Assembly (NCBI GenBank): GCA_001603035.1
Contig: LVAS01000059.1
Span: forward strand, 186,001-250,000
Source of the DNA: Clostridiales bacterium Firm_13
GTDB taxonomy: Bacteria > Bacillota > Clostridia > Saccharofermentanales > Saccharofermentanaceae
DNA length: 64,000 bases
Reading direction: 5' to 3'
Shown here: positions 52,808-62,704 of the stretch, piece after piece
How positions within the stretch are numbered: position 1 is the stretch's first letter
Layout of the letters: each line of letters begins with the position of its first letter
Program-made: the position numbers and the translations under genes
The notes under the pieces: generated by a model
Told to the model about the DNA's origin: nothing
Databases searched by the model: none
The model's input: only the letters and a program-made list of their open reading frames with translations

Positions 52808-53287
52808 ATGAATACAGAAAATCTTCACGAAAAATTCATGCGTGCCGCGTTAAGGCAGGCAAAAATTGCCGGAGATCTCGGAGACGCCCCGATCGGATGT
52901 GTTATCGTACACGACGGGAGTATTGTCGCGCGTGCGGGAAACCGCCGCGAATTCCGCCAAGATGCCACGCGGCACGCGGAGATACTCGCAATCCGCGCAG
53001 CTTGCCGGAAACTAAAGTCCTGGCGCCTCGAAGACTGCGATCTCTATGTCACACTCGAACCTTGCTATATGTGTGCGGGCGCGATTATCCAGGCCAGAGT
53101 TCGCGCTGTGTATTTTGGTGCGGCCGATCCGAAAGGCGGCGCGGTCGTATCCCGAAATCATCTCTTTGATCTTGAGCACAACCACCGCGTTCTTTATACG
53201 GGCGGCATTCTTAAGGAAGAGTGTTCATCCATTCTCTCCGATTTTTTTCGCGAACTCAGAAAGAGTAAGAAAGAGCTTGCGGAATAA
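52808..53287 (+). CDS. tadA: tRNA-specific adenosine deaminase
   Basis: Converts A34 of tRNA-Arg(ACG) to inosine; that tRNA is at 9.7 kb. The 159-residue protein has the zinc-deaminase motifs RHAEILAI (H-A-E) and EPCYMCAGAI (P-C-x-x-C). I choose the ATG at 52808; a second ATG ten codons later is possible. There is no Shine-Dalgarno sequence, and an extended -10 box ends eight bases before the ATG, so the mRNA is probably leaderless. The last 32 bases overlap the 3' end of addA. Confidence 0.93.
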   Translation: MNTENLHEKFMRAALRQAKIAGDLGDAPIGCVIVHDGSIVARAGNRREFRQDATRHAEILAIRAACRKLKSWRLEDCDLYVTLEPCYMCAGAIIQARVRAVYFGAADPKGGAVVSRNHLFDLEHNHRVLYTGGILKEECSSILSDFFRELRKSKKELAE

Positions 53288-56200
53288 GCCATATCCGTTT
53301 TTCTTTGACTTCGAGTCCGCTCGCGGCGGTAATGGCACGGGCATAATACGTAAGTTGAAGTTCGTATCTTTCCCGAAGTTTCGCGGATACTTCTTCGAAA
53401 GACCCCTGTAACAAATCCGATTTGTAGTCGACGAGAACCGCCTGACCGTCTTCAATAAACCAGCAGTCAATCATTCCCTGTATCATCGATGTCGCTTCCT
53501 CTTCCGGAGCGAGCGAGAACGGAATCTCACGAAAAGGCCCTAACCCGGATTGCTTCTCGGCGGCGAGCATCCTTGCGCACAGTTCCGAATCGCAAAAAGC
53601 CAGAATTGCTTCCTCATAATTCGCCAATACCGGAAGGGTCTCTTCTCGAATCATGCCGTGAGAAACGAGGCGACGGAGCGCATCCCGAAGTGCGGATCGT
53701 CCGTTTCCTCTTACGGAAGAAAAATCAAGATACTGAAAGACACTGTGAAGCAAAATTCCCCGTTCGACCGGAGACAATTCCGAACGAGTACGAGAAGACA
53801 GATCGGGCTCGATCGGTCGAACGATCAGATTAATCGGCCGTACATCGGGAACCGGTTCGACGGCAGAATCTTCCGTATCCGGATCTGCCGACAGAAGATG
53901 GCGCTTCAACTCGCTTACGGTGATCTTGGCGGGAATCTTTGTTAACGCCTCATCGGCATATACACCTTGCGCCTGAATCCGATACATCTTTGGGTCTTCC
54001 TTGTATTCTTTAGAGGAGCTCTCCCCCTCCCCGGACATATCCGCCACATTCGCCGCAGAATCAAATCGAGAAACCTCCATAAGTTCGCCGAAAGAACAAA
54101 CCGAAAGAGTAACCCCGGGGACGGTAAAGTGCGAAGAGGCGTTCTCCGAATCGCAAAGAAGTGTCTCCATCTCCGCAATTTCGGGATCTCGCGCGAAGGA
54201 AAGAAGGAGAAAATCTAAATAGCTGCCGCATTTTTGGACGAGCCAAGCGGGAAGCGCGAAAGCGTTCTCGGCGCGGGCAAATCGAACGAGGTCCGCCGAG
54301 GCAATCGACCCATCCTTTCTCCTCGAAAACGATCCGATCAGATAGAGCTTCTCCCGCGCGCGTGTCATCGCGACATAGAGGACACGCATGTGTTCGCTCA
54401 AACTTGCCCTCCGCTCTTCATTTTCAAGCGCGATCTTCGCGTGCGTGGAGTAGTAGAACCCTTTGGAAGGATCGATATAGTCTGTGCCGATCCCCAGATT
54501 CTCAGACAGAAGAAGTCTTGAACCGGCGATCGGAGAAGGGAATTTGCGTCCGATTCCGCAGAGAAAGACGATAGGAAACTCAAGACCCTTACTTGCGTGG
54601 ATACTCATACAGGCGATTGCGGCATCGCCTGTTGAAGAAAGATCGAATTCCGGGGGATTCCGCTTCTGTTTTCTGATATTTTCTACATACGTAACAAAGC
54701 GATAGAGACCGGAGCGCCTGGTGCTTTCGCTCGCTTCCGCCCATTCGCGGAAAGTTTCAAGAGAAAGAAGTCTTGACTTTGCATCCGGCTCCTTCATCAA
54801 TCGGTCCCGGATTTCTGTCTCCGAATAGATATGCTCGATCAATTCGGAAACGCGCATATACATCGCTTTGCTTCGAAGAGAATCGATCCAGTCCAGAAAG
54901 GCGGCGACGCGTTTCCGAAGAAGCGACTCCTCCGCGCCTTCTCGAAAAGCGAGGATCTTCTCATGGAAATATGTCATGCCTCGCCCGCTCCCGTCTGAAA
55001 AGAGAGAAACGGCGAGAAGTTCTTCGTCCGAGAAGTGGGACTGCGGGAAATCGGCGCGAAGAACCGCCGCCAAAGGGATGTCTTGACGAAAGTTATCCAA
55101 AAGCCGAATGAGATTCTCCATAAGCAGCAATTCGCGACTCGACAGAAATTCCGCCTCCGGCGCGCCGACGGCGGGAATCCCATGCGTCCGCAAAATTCCC
55201 GCAATATGAGCGGCTTCGATATTGGTTCTCGTCAAGACGGCGCAGGAAGACCATGCGAGTTCCGGATAAATCCCGCGGAGCGTGATCAATCGGTCGATTA
55301 CGGCATATGCTTCTTTTTCGGCGGAGGAAAAGTCCATCCCGTCCTCGTCGTCGCTTGCGTCGGAGTCGTCGTCCGGCTCGGATTCGACGGATCCTCTTTC
55401 TTCTTCCCGACTCTCGCCGAATTCGGATTCCGCCTCATCGCCCCCCGGTTCGCGTCCGGCGGGAGTGATATCCAAAAGGAGCATCTCGACGGGGGCGCTC
55501 GCGCCGTATCGATCGGAATCCGGAAGCTCGGGACAGAGCTTCTGCGTGTCGTCATAGTCGATCTCACCGGAAGCTTGCGAGAGTATCTGTTCAAAAACCG
55601 AATTGATGAATCGGAGAATTCCCGGTACGCTTCTGAAGTTGCTGTTCAACTCGTATGCGGTTCCCTCTTCTCCCGCACGATACGTCAGAAGCCGCCGAAG
55701 AAACATTTCCGGTTTTGCATGGCGAAACCGGTAAATGCTCTGTTTTACATCGCCGACGGCAAAACAATTATCCCGGGAGAAACAAGAAACGATCGCGTCT
55801 TGAATCCGGCTGTTGTCCTGATACTCGTCGATATAGATCTCGGTAAATAACTCCGAGTAATAATTTCCCGCTTCGGGCCGAGACAGAAGGAGGAGAGCCA
55901 AATGCTCGTAATCCGAAAAATCGATCGCATTCTCCTCCCGTTTCAAAAGAGAATACCTTCGGTCAACAAGAAGAAGAAGTTCAAAAAACCGGGCAGTTAC
56001 CGGGAGCATAAATTGAAGATCTCGCTCAATCTCGTCGGTGCGTGTCGCAAACAAGTATTTCGCGTTTGTCCGAAAACGCGCGCGGTCTCGATCCGGCGAG
56101 CAGACTCCCGTCAGATAATAAAGGATCTCCTTCATCGAAGCATAATGTGCGAAAAAGTCTGCTTTGGCCCCGCTCGCGTCGGCCCCCACTCTTGCGCCGC

Positions 56201-57212
56201 GCCCCGTCGGCAGTGAGGCGGCGGTCTCGACGCAGAAATCCCACGTGAGTTCGCCCCGATTCTCCGCGTCAAAAATCCGATCCAACACCGTCAATTGGGC
56301 TTCGTAATAGGCTCTGTATTCGGCGTTTTTGGCGCTTGCCTTGACAAAATCCACAGCGGGAAGAAGTCGCGCCAAAAGAATCCGATCCTCCGCCGCCAGA
56401 CGAATCGCCGTGCGGAAATCTCCCATAAGGATTTCGGCGGCGGCGCTGGACGAGAAGTCGTGCGAGGAGGCAAGAAGTGCGCGAATCTTTTCTTTTACCC
56501 AGTCGTCGTACCGAGGCATACTGCGAAGATATCCGTATATCTGTAGAAGCATGTCTTTGACAGGCGCGTCACTTCTCGGCGAACCGAAAGAAGCAAGCAT
56601 CCGGTCAAAGGAGAGAAACCATTGCTTCTCCGGCGCGTTTTCTTCCAAAAGGTCGAATGGTCCCCCCGTTGCCCCCTCCGGAATCGCAGTGCCGACAATA
56701 TTCTCTGTCGCCTCACCTTCGTCCTCGAGAAGCACTTCGTGCATCCGTTCATAAAGGGAACCGAGCACATCGTCGATCGCTTGCCCGAGAAGGAGAGCCG
56801 ACCGGGTCGGATCGAGTGTCGCAAATCCGGGTTCGACGATCGGTGTCCCCGCCTCGTCGCGCGCGTCATATCCGAAACTCCCGATCACATGGAGACAGAA
56901 GGCGTGAATCGTCGAAATATGCGCCGACGGAAGAAAAGAGAGCTGTTCCAGAATTCGTTTTCGAATCTCCTTATCCGACTCTGCCTTCAAAGCTTCCGTC
57001 AGCCTTAATTCGATCTTTTTACGCATATTCGTCGCGGCGGCATTTGTGAAAGTCATCACGAGGATGCGGCGCAAATCAAGTTCTCCGGAGAGAACCCGTC
57101 CGACGATACGTTCCGTCATAACACTCGTTTTGCCGGAGCCGGCGGCGGCGCTTACAAGAAGATTTCCCGTGTTTGCCGAAGCGACATTCCGTTGTTGTTC
57201 GGTCAACTTCAT
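53256..57212 (-). CDS. addA: AddA helicase-nuclease subunit
   Basis: 1318 residues, the 3'-5' helicase and nuclease of the AddAB break-processing enzyme. UvrD-type motifs: Walker A AAAGSGKTSVM (near 20), TFTNAAATNMRKK, IYIDEYQDNSRIQD, GDVKQSIYRFRHA, SIHASKGLEFPIVFL and MTRAREKLYL. The C-terminal RecB-family nuclease has MIDCWFIEDGQAVLVDYKSD. A strongly acidic low-complexity insert lies near residues 595-630 (EPDDDSDASDDEDG). The ATG overlaps the addB stop. Confidence 0.96.
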   Translation of the reverse strand: MKLTEQQRNVASANTGNLLVSAAAGSGKTSVMTERIVGRVLSGELDLRRILVMTFTNAAATNMRKKIELRLTEALKAESDKEIRKRILEQLSFLPSAHISTIHAFCLHVIGSFGYDARDEAGTPIVEPGFATLDPTRSALLLGQAIDDVLGSLYERMHEVLLEDEGEATENIVGTAIPEGATGGPFDLLEENAPEKQWFLSFDRMLASFGSPRSDAPVKDMLLQIYGYLRSMPRYDDWVKEKIRALLASSHDFSSSAAAEILMGDFRTAIRLAAEDRILLARLLPAVDFVKASAKNAEYRAYYEAQLTVLDRIFDAENRGELTWDFCVETAASLPTGRGARVGADASGAKADFFAHYASMKEILYYLTGVCSPDRDRARFRTNAKYLFATRTDEIERDLQFMLPVTARFFELLLLVDRRYSLLKREENAIDFSDYEHLALLLLSRPEAGNYYSELFTEIYIDEYQDNSRIQDAIVSCFSRDNCFAVGDVKQSIYRFRHAKPEMFLRRLLTYRAGEEGTAYELNSNFRSVPGILRFINSVFEQILSQASGEIDYDDTQKLCPELPDSDRYGASAPVEMLLLDITPAGREPGGDEAESEFGESREEERGSVESEPDDDSDASDDEDGMDFSSAEKEAYAVIDRLITLRGIYPELAWSSCAVLTRTNIEAAHIAGILRTHGIPAVGAPEAEFLSSRELLLMENLIRLLDNFRQDIPLAAVLRADFPQSHFSDEELLAVSLFSDGSGRGMTYFHEKILAFREGAEESLLRKRVAAFLDWIDSLRSKAMYMRVSELIEHIYSETEIRDRLMKEPDAKSRLLSLETFREWAEASESTRRSGLYRFVTYVENIRKQKRNPPEFDLSSTGDAAIACMSIHASKGLEFPIVFLCGIGRKFPSPIAGSRLLLSENLGIGTDYIDPSKGFYYSTHAKIALENEERRASLSEHMRVLYVAMTRAREKLYLIGSFSRRKDGSIASADLVRFARAENAFALPAWLVQKCGSYLDFLLLSFARDPEIAEMETLLCDSENASSHFTVPGVTLSVCSFGELMEVSRFDSAANVADMSGEGESSSKEYKEDPKMYRIQAQGVYADEALTKIPAKITVSELKRHLLSADPDTEDSAVEPVPDVRPINLIVRPIEPDLSSRTRSELSPVERGILLHSVFQYLDFSSVRGNGRSALRDALRRLVSHGMIREETLPVLANYEEAILAFCDSELCARMLAAEKQSGLGPFREIPFSLAPEEEATSMIQGMIDCWFIEDGQAVLVDYKSDLLQGSFEEVSAKLRERYELQLTYYARAITAASGLEVKEKRIWLIPQALSYSF

Positions 57213-60200
57213 GGATTCGCCCTCCCTTCCTTGTGCTCCTCCAAAAGCGCGGCAGCGAACCGATCTTTATCGCGGGATCGTTTGCCATCCTCGCGAAGAG
57301 TGTCGGGAATCGGCTTTAAGCGCCGGCACGGCGGCCGCGACGGGTCAATTCCGCAAACGGCCGTATACACGCAGTATTCGCACGCAGGTTTTGCGCCTCT
57401 TTCCGGAAGAAGTCTCGGGTGCGCGGAGAACTCTCCGCCGAAGAGGAACTCGCAATTCTCGCGAATTTTGAATACGGCATATTCCGCGCTCCTTCGCAAG
57501 GTCTCCCCGTCAACATCGATGCTTCGCAGGGCATAGAACTTGTCGCGGGCCGAGAGTTCACGCGTTTCATCCGGTTTATCGCCGGGATACCCGGCGGGAA
57601 ACAGCGGAGAGGTCACATGGAAATAGCCTGCGGCACCGGGCTTTTGCGACGGAAAGGCGGTCTGATATGCGTAAAGATAAGCGGGCAACTGTACCGAAAG
57701 TCCGTGATAGAGAGACGAATAACTAACGGTTTTATTGCCGCTCTTATAGTCGACAATCCGAAATTGTCCGGATGCTGTATCCGTGTCAACGCGGTCGATC
57801 GTCCCTCGAAACTGCACGCGCATCCCGGTCGAAAGAGAAATTGACAGATCGGCGGCGGAATCTCCGCCAAATTTCCATTCCAAATATTCCGGCGTATACC
57901 CTCCGGGTTCGATGCTCCGAAAAACGGCTTCAAGAGAATGTCCCGCTGTCCGAATCATCCGTCGTCCGTCTCCGGCTTGAAAAACAGGATCCCGCGCGAC
58001 AGGTTCCTTCGCCTCGAAGGTAGCTTCCTCGACAAGTCTTTTCGCCCACTTCTCAAAATCACGAGAAACAAATTCCGCATATACCCGATCGCGGGTCGCG
58101 TCATCCGGCGCGGCGGCCCGCGCCGTCCGATATTCCTCGAGCGACAGTTCCAGGACACGGTGCAAAAGAGATCCGACAACGTTCGCGGCGGATTCAAAAA
58201 CAGGGCGTTCTTTCAGGGAAAGGACATACCGTCCGAAATGCTGATAGGGACAAGCGGCGTATATTTCAATCTGAGAAACACTCATCTTCTCGACATCCCG
58301 ATACCGCTGTCGTAAAAGTTCGGGACGAATCTTCACGTCAAACGGATCGCTTACCCGGCGAGGCAATGAAAAATCCGGATACAATTCCGGCAGAAGCGAT
58401 CGAAGAACGGGATATGAAGGGTCCTTTTCGAGGGAGAGTCCGAAGCGAAGAAGAGGTGCGGAAGAGAAGAGTCGGGGATCGTGACCCGTCATCGGATTCG
58501 TCGTTATCTCACGGATATCCGGGGCTACATTTCGAGTGAGAGTGATAAGGGACGAAGGCTCCTCCGTCTCGGGGCAAGACAGATAAAGAAGCTCCGTCGC
58601 CGAATCAAGGATTGCGTATGCCGCCGAGCAGTCCGCATAGACTTGATCGCGCGCGCGACTCGGGAACGGGACTTGGAGAGAAGCGGAGAGCGTGTCGCGT
58701 TCAGTCCCGCGCAGGTAGCCCTCGCGCACGGCCGAGTAGGGAAAAACATTCGATCCCATTCCGACGACGAAAACGGCTTTCGCGGTTCTTTGCGCCGCTC
58801 GCCTCGTATCGGATATCTGAATTTGATCCAGATAAGAAGGAATCGCTCCGAAATAGACGGCGTCCATACCTGAGGCAAGCATATTACGGAAATTGAGAAG
58901 AGACATCTCGGTTTCGCCCATCGGGCCGGCCAGACGCTCCAGAAGGTCAATCCATGCATGAAATGACGATATGAGCGCCAAAGCGACATCCTGATTTCCC
59001 GCGTGAACCCATTCCGTCGCCAGCGCGTCGACTTGGCCGGCAACGCCCGCAAGTCCCGACGGCATTTGATCGCCGTATTCGGAAAAGAATTGCAGCATAA
59101 CCTTCGCTCGACCTTGTCCCGTCTTCTCACGTCCGATCGCGTCGACGAAGTCACGGATCGGATAAAGTACCCGTTCCACGATGGAGAGCATCTTGCCGTC
59201 GGGATCATTTTGCTCGGTAAACCGTTCACGGGAGAAGAGCCGATATCCTCTGAAAAGCCCTTGTTCCAGACAGAAGTTCTCCAAGCGATCGACGTCGGCG
59301 GAAGGAATATGACATATTCCGGATTTAAGACAAGACATCAGCGGCTCGAAAGACCAACCCGCCGTACCTAAGTCAAGGAGAGCGAGTGCGAAACGTGTAA
59401 ATGCGGTTCCCAAAAGAGGGCGACGTTTATCAAGAAAAGGATCGAGCCCGTACTCCGAAAAAACCGCTCGCAAAACCGACTCGTAGCGCGGCGGACTGCA
59501 GAAGACGACGTTTATGTCGCCATAACGATAGCCCTCGACAAGAACAAGTCGGCGGATCTCGCCTGCGACATATTGCAATTCGTCCGTCGGATTCTTGAGT
59601 CGAAGAAGGCGGACGCCGTGCGAGTCATCCGCTGCCTTGCTGTCGTCCCGCTCCGCATATCGCCGGGCAAGTGTGCGAATGAAAGACGGATTCGTATCAT
59701 CGATCGGAACAGCCTCCACGGAGGAGCCGGGAAATCGTTCGCGCAGATGGGCCAGTGTTCGCCGTCCAAAATAAAACGCTTCGGGGCCGTCCGCGGCAGC
59801 ATTCGGCGAGATCGGAACCGCGTCCGCCAGGACGGATACGGTCATTCTCTCGCAGACGGCGGAAAGCTTGGAAAGAATCTCACTTTCCTGCGGCGTAAAA
59901 TCTCGAAGTTGTCCGAACCCAAGAACCCAGATCGAAGTCTGTCGAAGATAAGATAATCGGTTCAAAGGCCAGTCGGCGGCTTGTTCGCCACCAAGGGAGC
60001 CGAGTGTCTGGGAGAAGCGATCAAACAGGTCACTGCGAGAGCTGTATCCGAGATTGGTTTTGAGCGTGGACAGTCGATCCATAAGGAGCGCGAAGTCTTT
60101 CATTTTGGCGCAAAACCGCGGATCATTGCCTTCATGAACCGTCGTTTGCAAGAGTTCCGGCGTAACATGGTAACGCTGAAAGTCGCCGAGAATGTTCTGG

Positions 60201-60601
60201 ATGTCCGGCACAAATCCGATTCGGTCGGAGAGAGCCGACAACTCGGTAAAATCCGCACGACCTTCCGACAGGACTCGGTGAATCAGCATGGTTTCGCCGG
60301 CGTCGTCAAGCACATTTTCGGGTACTCCTCCGACTTCGGAAAGAATCCGATGCGCAAGCCTCGCAAAACTTAAGACATCGACCAGCATCAGGGCGTTGGA
60401 TCCGGCACATGCGGCGGAATCGGCTTTGCAGCGATTCCTTCGGACATGAAGCAAACGTCGCTCCATATCCGCTTTGGTCTGCTCCGGTACGAGAATAAAC
60501 GCGCGCTTCTCCGGCCATTTGATCGCCTCGGAAGAGATCTCGTTCAAACAGAAATCGAGAAGTTCGCCCGGATGTATCCCGCGAATGATTCGGACGTCCA
60601 A
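57209..60601 (-). CDS. addB: AddB nuclease subunit without an apparent Walker A motif
   Basis: 1130 residues. Inactivated helicase-like domains with QRTAKAVFVVGMGSNVFP are followed by the C-terminal nuclease (RGTIDRVDTD, FRIVDYKSGN). Four cysteines fit the iron-sulfur staple: CPYQHFGRY, CEYC and the final AVC. The usual N-terminal GRAGSGKT loop is missing; the position reads IIRGIHPGELLDF. The start codon is TTG at 60601 with AGGAGG upstream, and this ribosome site can fold into a small hairpin. Confidence 0.93.
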   Translation of the reverse strand: MDVRIIRGIHPGELLDFCLNEISSEAIKWPEKRAFILVPEQTKADMERRLLHVRRNRCKADSAACAGSNALMLVDVLSFARLAHRILSEVGGVPENVLDDAGETMLIHRVLSEGRADFTELSALSDRIGFVPDIQNILGDFQRYHVTPELLQTTVHEGNDPRFCAKMKDFALLMDRLSTLKTNLGYSSRSDLFDRFSQTLGSLGGEQAADWPLNRLSYLRQTSIWVLGFGQLRDFTPQESEILSKLSAVCERMTVSVLADAVPISPNAAADGPEAFYFGRRTLAHLRERFPGSSVEAVPIDDTNPSFIRTLARRYAERDDSKAADDSHGVRLLRLKNPTDELQYVAGEIRRLVLVEGYRYGDINVVFCSPPRYESVLRAVFSEYGLDPFLDKRRPLLGTAFTRFALALLDLGTAGWSFEPLMSCLKSGICHIPSADVDRLENFCLEQGLFRGYRLFSRERFTEQNDPDGKMLSIVERVLYPIRDFVDAIGREKTGQGRAKVMLQFFSEYGDQMPSGLAGVAGQVDALATEWVHAGNQDVALALISSFHAWIDLLERLAGPMGETEMSLLNFRNMLASGMDAVYFGAIPSYLDQIQISDTRRAAQRTAKAVFVVGMGSNVFPYSAVREGYLRGTERDTLSASLQVPFPSRARDQVYADCSAAYAILDSATELLYLSCPETEEPSSLITLTRNVAPDIREITTNPMTGHDPRLFSSAPLLRFGLSLEKDPSYPVLRSLLPELYPDFSLPRRVSDPFDVKIRPELLRQRYRDVEKMSVSQIEIYAACPYQHFGRYVLSLKERPVFESAANVVGSLLHRVLELSLEEYRTARAAAPDDATRDRVYAEFVSRDFEKWAKRLVEEATFEAKEPVARDPVFQAGDGRRMIRTAGHSLEAVFRSIEPGGYTPEYLEWKFGGDSAADLSISLSTGMRVQFRGTIDRVDTDTASGQFRIVDYKSGNKTVSYSSLYHGLSVQLPAYLYAYQTAFPSQKPGAAGYFHVTSPLFPAGYPGDKPDETRELSARDKFYALRSIDVDGETLRRSAEYAVFKIRENCEFLFGGEFSAHPRLLPERGAKPACEYCVYTAVCGIDPSRPPCRRLKPIPDTLREDGKRSRDKDRFAAALLEEHKEGRANP

Positions 60602-60614
60602 AGGAGCACCTCCT
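60602..60614 (-). promoter_or_regulatory. Self-complementary ribosome binding site of addB
   Basis: The minus strand reads AGGAG-GTG-CTCCT immediately before the TTG start: the Shine-Dalgarno core pairs with the five bases next to the start codon. Its last base belongs to the preceding stop codon, suggesting coupling to translation of the upstream gene. Confidence 0.45.
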
Positions 60615-62443
60615 TATAGGGTATCGAGATTCTGCCCTGTCGCCGCTTTGATGTTGGATGAGGCGGCGGCAAGAACGGTGTGAATGGCGTCGAGCTCCTG
60701 TTGCCGCTTGATCTTAAGCGTGGTGGTCTTGACCATTTCGCCTTCCGAAAATACAAAATACCGAATCGCCTTATAAGAAGGCATCTGATGATTGATCTCC
60801 TTCACATGCGTCTTAAAATACTCGCGGATCGCCGAATCGCCCGGAGTCTTTTCCGGGATCGGAATATGCTTTCCGACTTCCGTCCGATCAATCAGGATCT
60901 TGGCACTGATTTCGACCTCCTTCTCGGTCGTCTCCCCCCAGACAAAGGACTCCTTTACACCCGGCACAAGATTGAGAAGCGATTCGATCTCCTCCGGAAA
61001 AACTTTCTTCCCGTTGGTAAGAACAATCATGGACTTCACTCGTCCGGTTATATGAATACAACCCCTTTTATCGATATACCCCATATCGCCTGTCCGGAAC
61101 CAACCGTCTTCGGTAAGTACCTCGGATGTCGCCTCGGGATTCTCGTAATAACCCTTCATCACGCAGTCGCTTCGGGACAATATCTCCCCGACGGCGCCTC
61201 TCTTCTCTTCCTCGGTGTCAATCGCCGCCTCGATGCCGACCATCGGTCTGCCGACGCTTCCGAAGACATTGCATTCCGGGGTCGTTACGCTGATAACCGG
61301 AGATGTCTCCGTAAGACCGTACCCCATCAGGAAATCAATCCCGAAATCATTGAACGTCTTGATGATCGACTTGTCTATGCCGGCCCCCCCGATCACGACG
61401 AGGCGAAGGTGACCTCCGAGCTTCTTCACGATATCCGCAAAAAGTACTCGGCGCAGATCCAGACCGAATTTTCGCAAGAAATTGGTTATCGGAACGAGAA
61501 ACGCGATCAGATTCGCTTTCCCGGATTCTTCGATCCCCTCCGTGATTTTGCGGTGAATGTTCTCGAAAAGCAAAGGGACAGAAACGACGACTTCGACATG
61601 CCACTCTTGAATATTCTTCAGAAGATACCGCAGACCATCCGAGAAACAGATAACAAGTCCGCGCGAAAGCAGAAAAAAGTCGCAGGTATTTTCGAATGTG
61701 TGATGCAAAGGAAGAATAGAAAAAGCACGTTCGCCCGGCTCTACGTGAAGTGTCGCCGAAACGCTGTTAATGTTTGTACAGATATTCCTGTTGGTGAGCA
61801 TTACGCCTTTACTTGTCGCCGTGGTACCGGAAGTGAAAAGAAGGATTCGGACTTCATCCGGGTCAATCGGCGTATCGATAAAACGCGAATCGCCTTCTTC
61901 CGTCGCTTTGCGACCTGTCGTCAAGAGATCCGAGAAATCGAGAAAGCGAGGATCCTCCGGTAACCCACCGGAAACAAGATTCTTGTCCATACAAATAAAG
62001 TAGCGAAGTAAGATCTCGGAATCCGATGTGTTTGCGGCAATTGACATCATCATGTCATGATGTTTGGGATGGTAGAATACGGCCTTCACCTTTCCGCGAC
62101 GGAGCAGATTGACAACTTCGTTCTCCGGCAAGAGGCGATCGAGCGGGACTCCCGTGCCGACGCCGGAGACGATTGCACTGTATGAAACCATCCATTCGTA
62201 AGCGTTTTCACCGACGACAGAGATATTCTCATCCTTCAAGCCGAGGCAGTACAAAGCCGTTCCGATCCATTCGACATCGCGGCCGAAATCGCGGTACGTT
62301 TTGTGGATTTCCGCCTCCGTCGGCTTCTTTCGATAAACAAAAGCGTCCAGTGACGCATACTTCTGACGGCAGTCGAGAACCAGTTCTCTCAGGTTCTCAT
62401 ACTGAGACCCGACGTTTGAGCTCTTCCCCTTGACGATCTGCAT
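60614..62443 (-). CDS. Long-chain fatty acid-CoA ligase-like AMP-forming synthetase
   Basis: 609 residues from the ATG at 62443 (GGGAGGG upstream). Adenylate-forming motifs: LLFTSGTTATSKGVMLT, MGYGLTETSPVISV, WFRTGDMGYIDKRG and a C-terminal TTTLKIKRQ with the likely catalytic lysine. The layout follows the FadD15/long-chain ligase group. It heads the operon with addB and addA, whose functions are unrelated, and is divergent from plsC, a fitting lipid partner. Confidence 0.9.
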   Translation of the reverse strand: MQIVKGKSSNVGSQYENLRELVLDCRQKYASLDAFVYRKKPTEAEIHKTYRDFGRDVEWIGTALYCLGLKDENISVVGENAYEWMVSYSAIVSGVGTGVPLDRLLPENEVVNLLRRGKVKAVFYHPKHHDMMMSIAANTSDSEILLRYFICMDKNLVSGGLPEDPRFLDFSDLLTTGRKATEEGDSRFIDTPIDPDEVRILLFTSGTTATSKGVMLTNRNICTNINSVSATLHVEPGERAFSILPLHHTFENTCDFFLLSRGLVICFSDGLRYLLKNIQEWHVEVVVSVPLLFENIHRKITEGIEESGKANLIAFLVPITNFLRKFGLDLRRVLFADIVKKLGGHLRLVVIGGAGIDKSIIKTFNDFGIDFLMGYGLTETSPVISVTTPECNVFGSVGRPMVGIEAAIDTEEEKRGAVGEILSRSDCVMKGYYENPEATSEVLTEDGWFRTGDMGYIDKRGCIHITGRVKSMIVLTNGKKVFPEEIESLLNLVPGVKESFVWGETTEKEVEISAKILIDRTEVGKHIPIPEKTPGDSAIREYFKTHVKEINHQMPSYKAIRYFVFSEGEMVKTTTLKIKRQQELDAIHTVLAAASSNIKAATGQNLDTL

Positions 62444-62520
62444 AAAATCCCTCCCGGAATTATTCATTTGGCGGCATATTCTCCCCCGAATAACCTGTTC
62501 CGCCGGTCAAATCTGTTTCA

Positions 62521-62549
62521 ATGATAGCACGTAAAAAGTCCATCGTCTA
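62521..62549 (-). promoter_or_regulatory. Promoter of the acyl-CoA ligase-addB-addA operon
   Basis: Minus strand TAGACG (62544-62549), 17-base spacer, TGC-TATCAT (hexamer 62521-62526), an extended -10. Confidence 0.5.
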
Positions 62550-62599
62550 TGGATTTTAGCTATTTGCTTTGATAGTCAAAGGATTTATTCGAAAATCAT

Positions 62600-62628
62600 T
62601 TGACTTTCTCTTTTCTCTAGTCTAGCAT
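62600..62628 (+). promoter_or_regulatory. Promoter of plsC
   Basis: TTGACT (62600-62605), 17-base pyrimidine-rich spacer, TAGCAT (62623-62628). Confidence 0.65.
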
Positions 62629-62638
62629 AGGGGAAGCA

Positions 62639-62695
62639 ATGGGATTTCCGATAAGAACAAGGCGGCAATTCCTTTCGCAAAGTGAAGAAGAATGA
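62639..62695 (+). CDS. Possible 18-residue leader peptide upstream of plsC
   Basis: An ATG preceded by AGGGGA opens a short frame encoding MGFPIRTRRQFLSQSEEE, whose TGA stop overlaps the plsC Shine-Dalgarno AAGGAA. Coupling could regulate plsC. However, the predicted transcription start (near 62635) would remove part of its ribosome site, so it may be chance. Confidence 0.25.
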   Translation: MGFPIRTRRQFLSQSEEE

Positions 62696-62704
62696 AGGAA
62701 TAAT

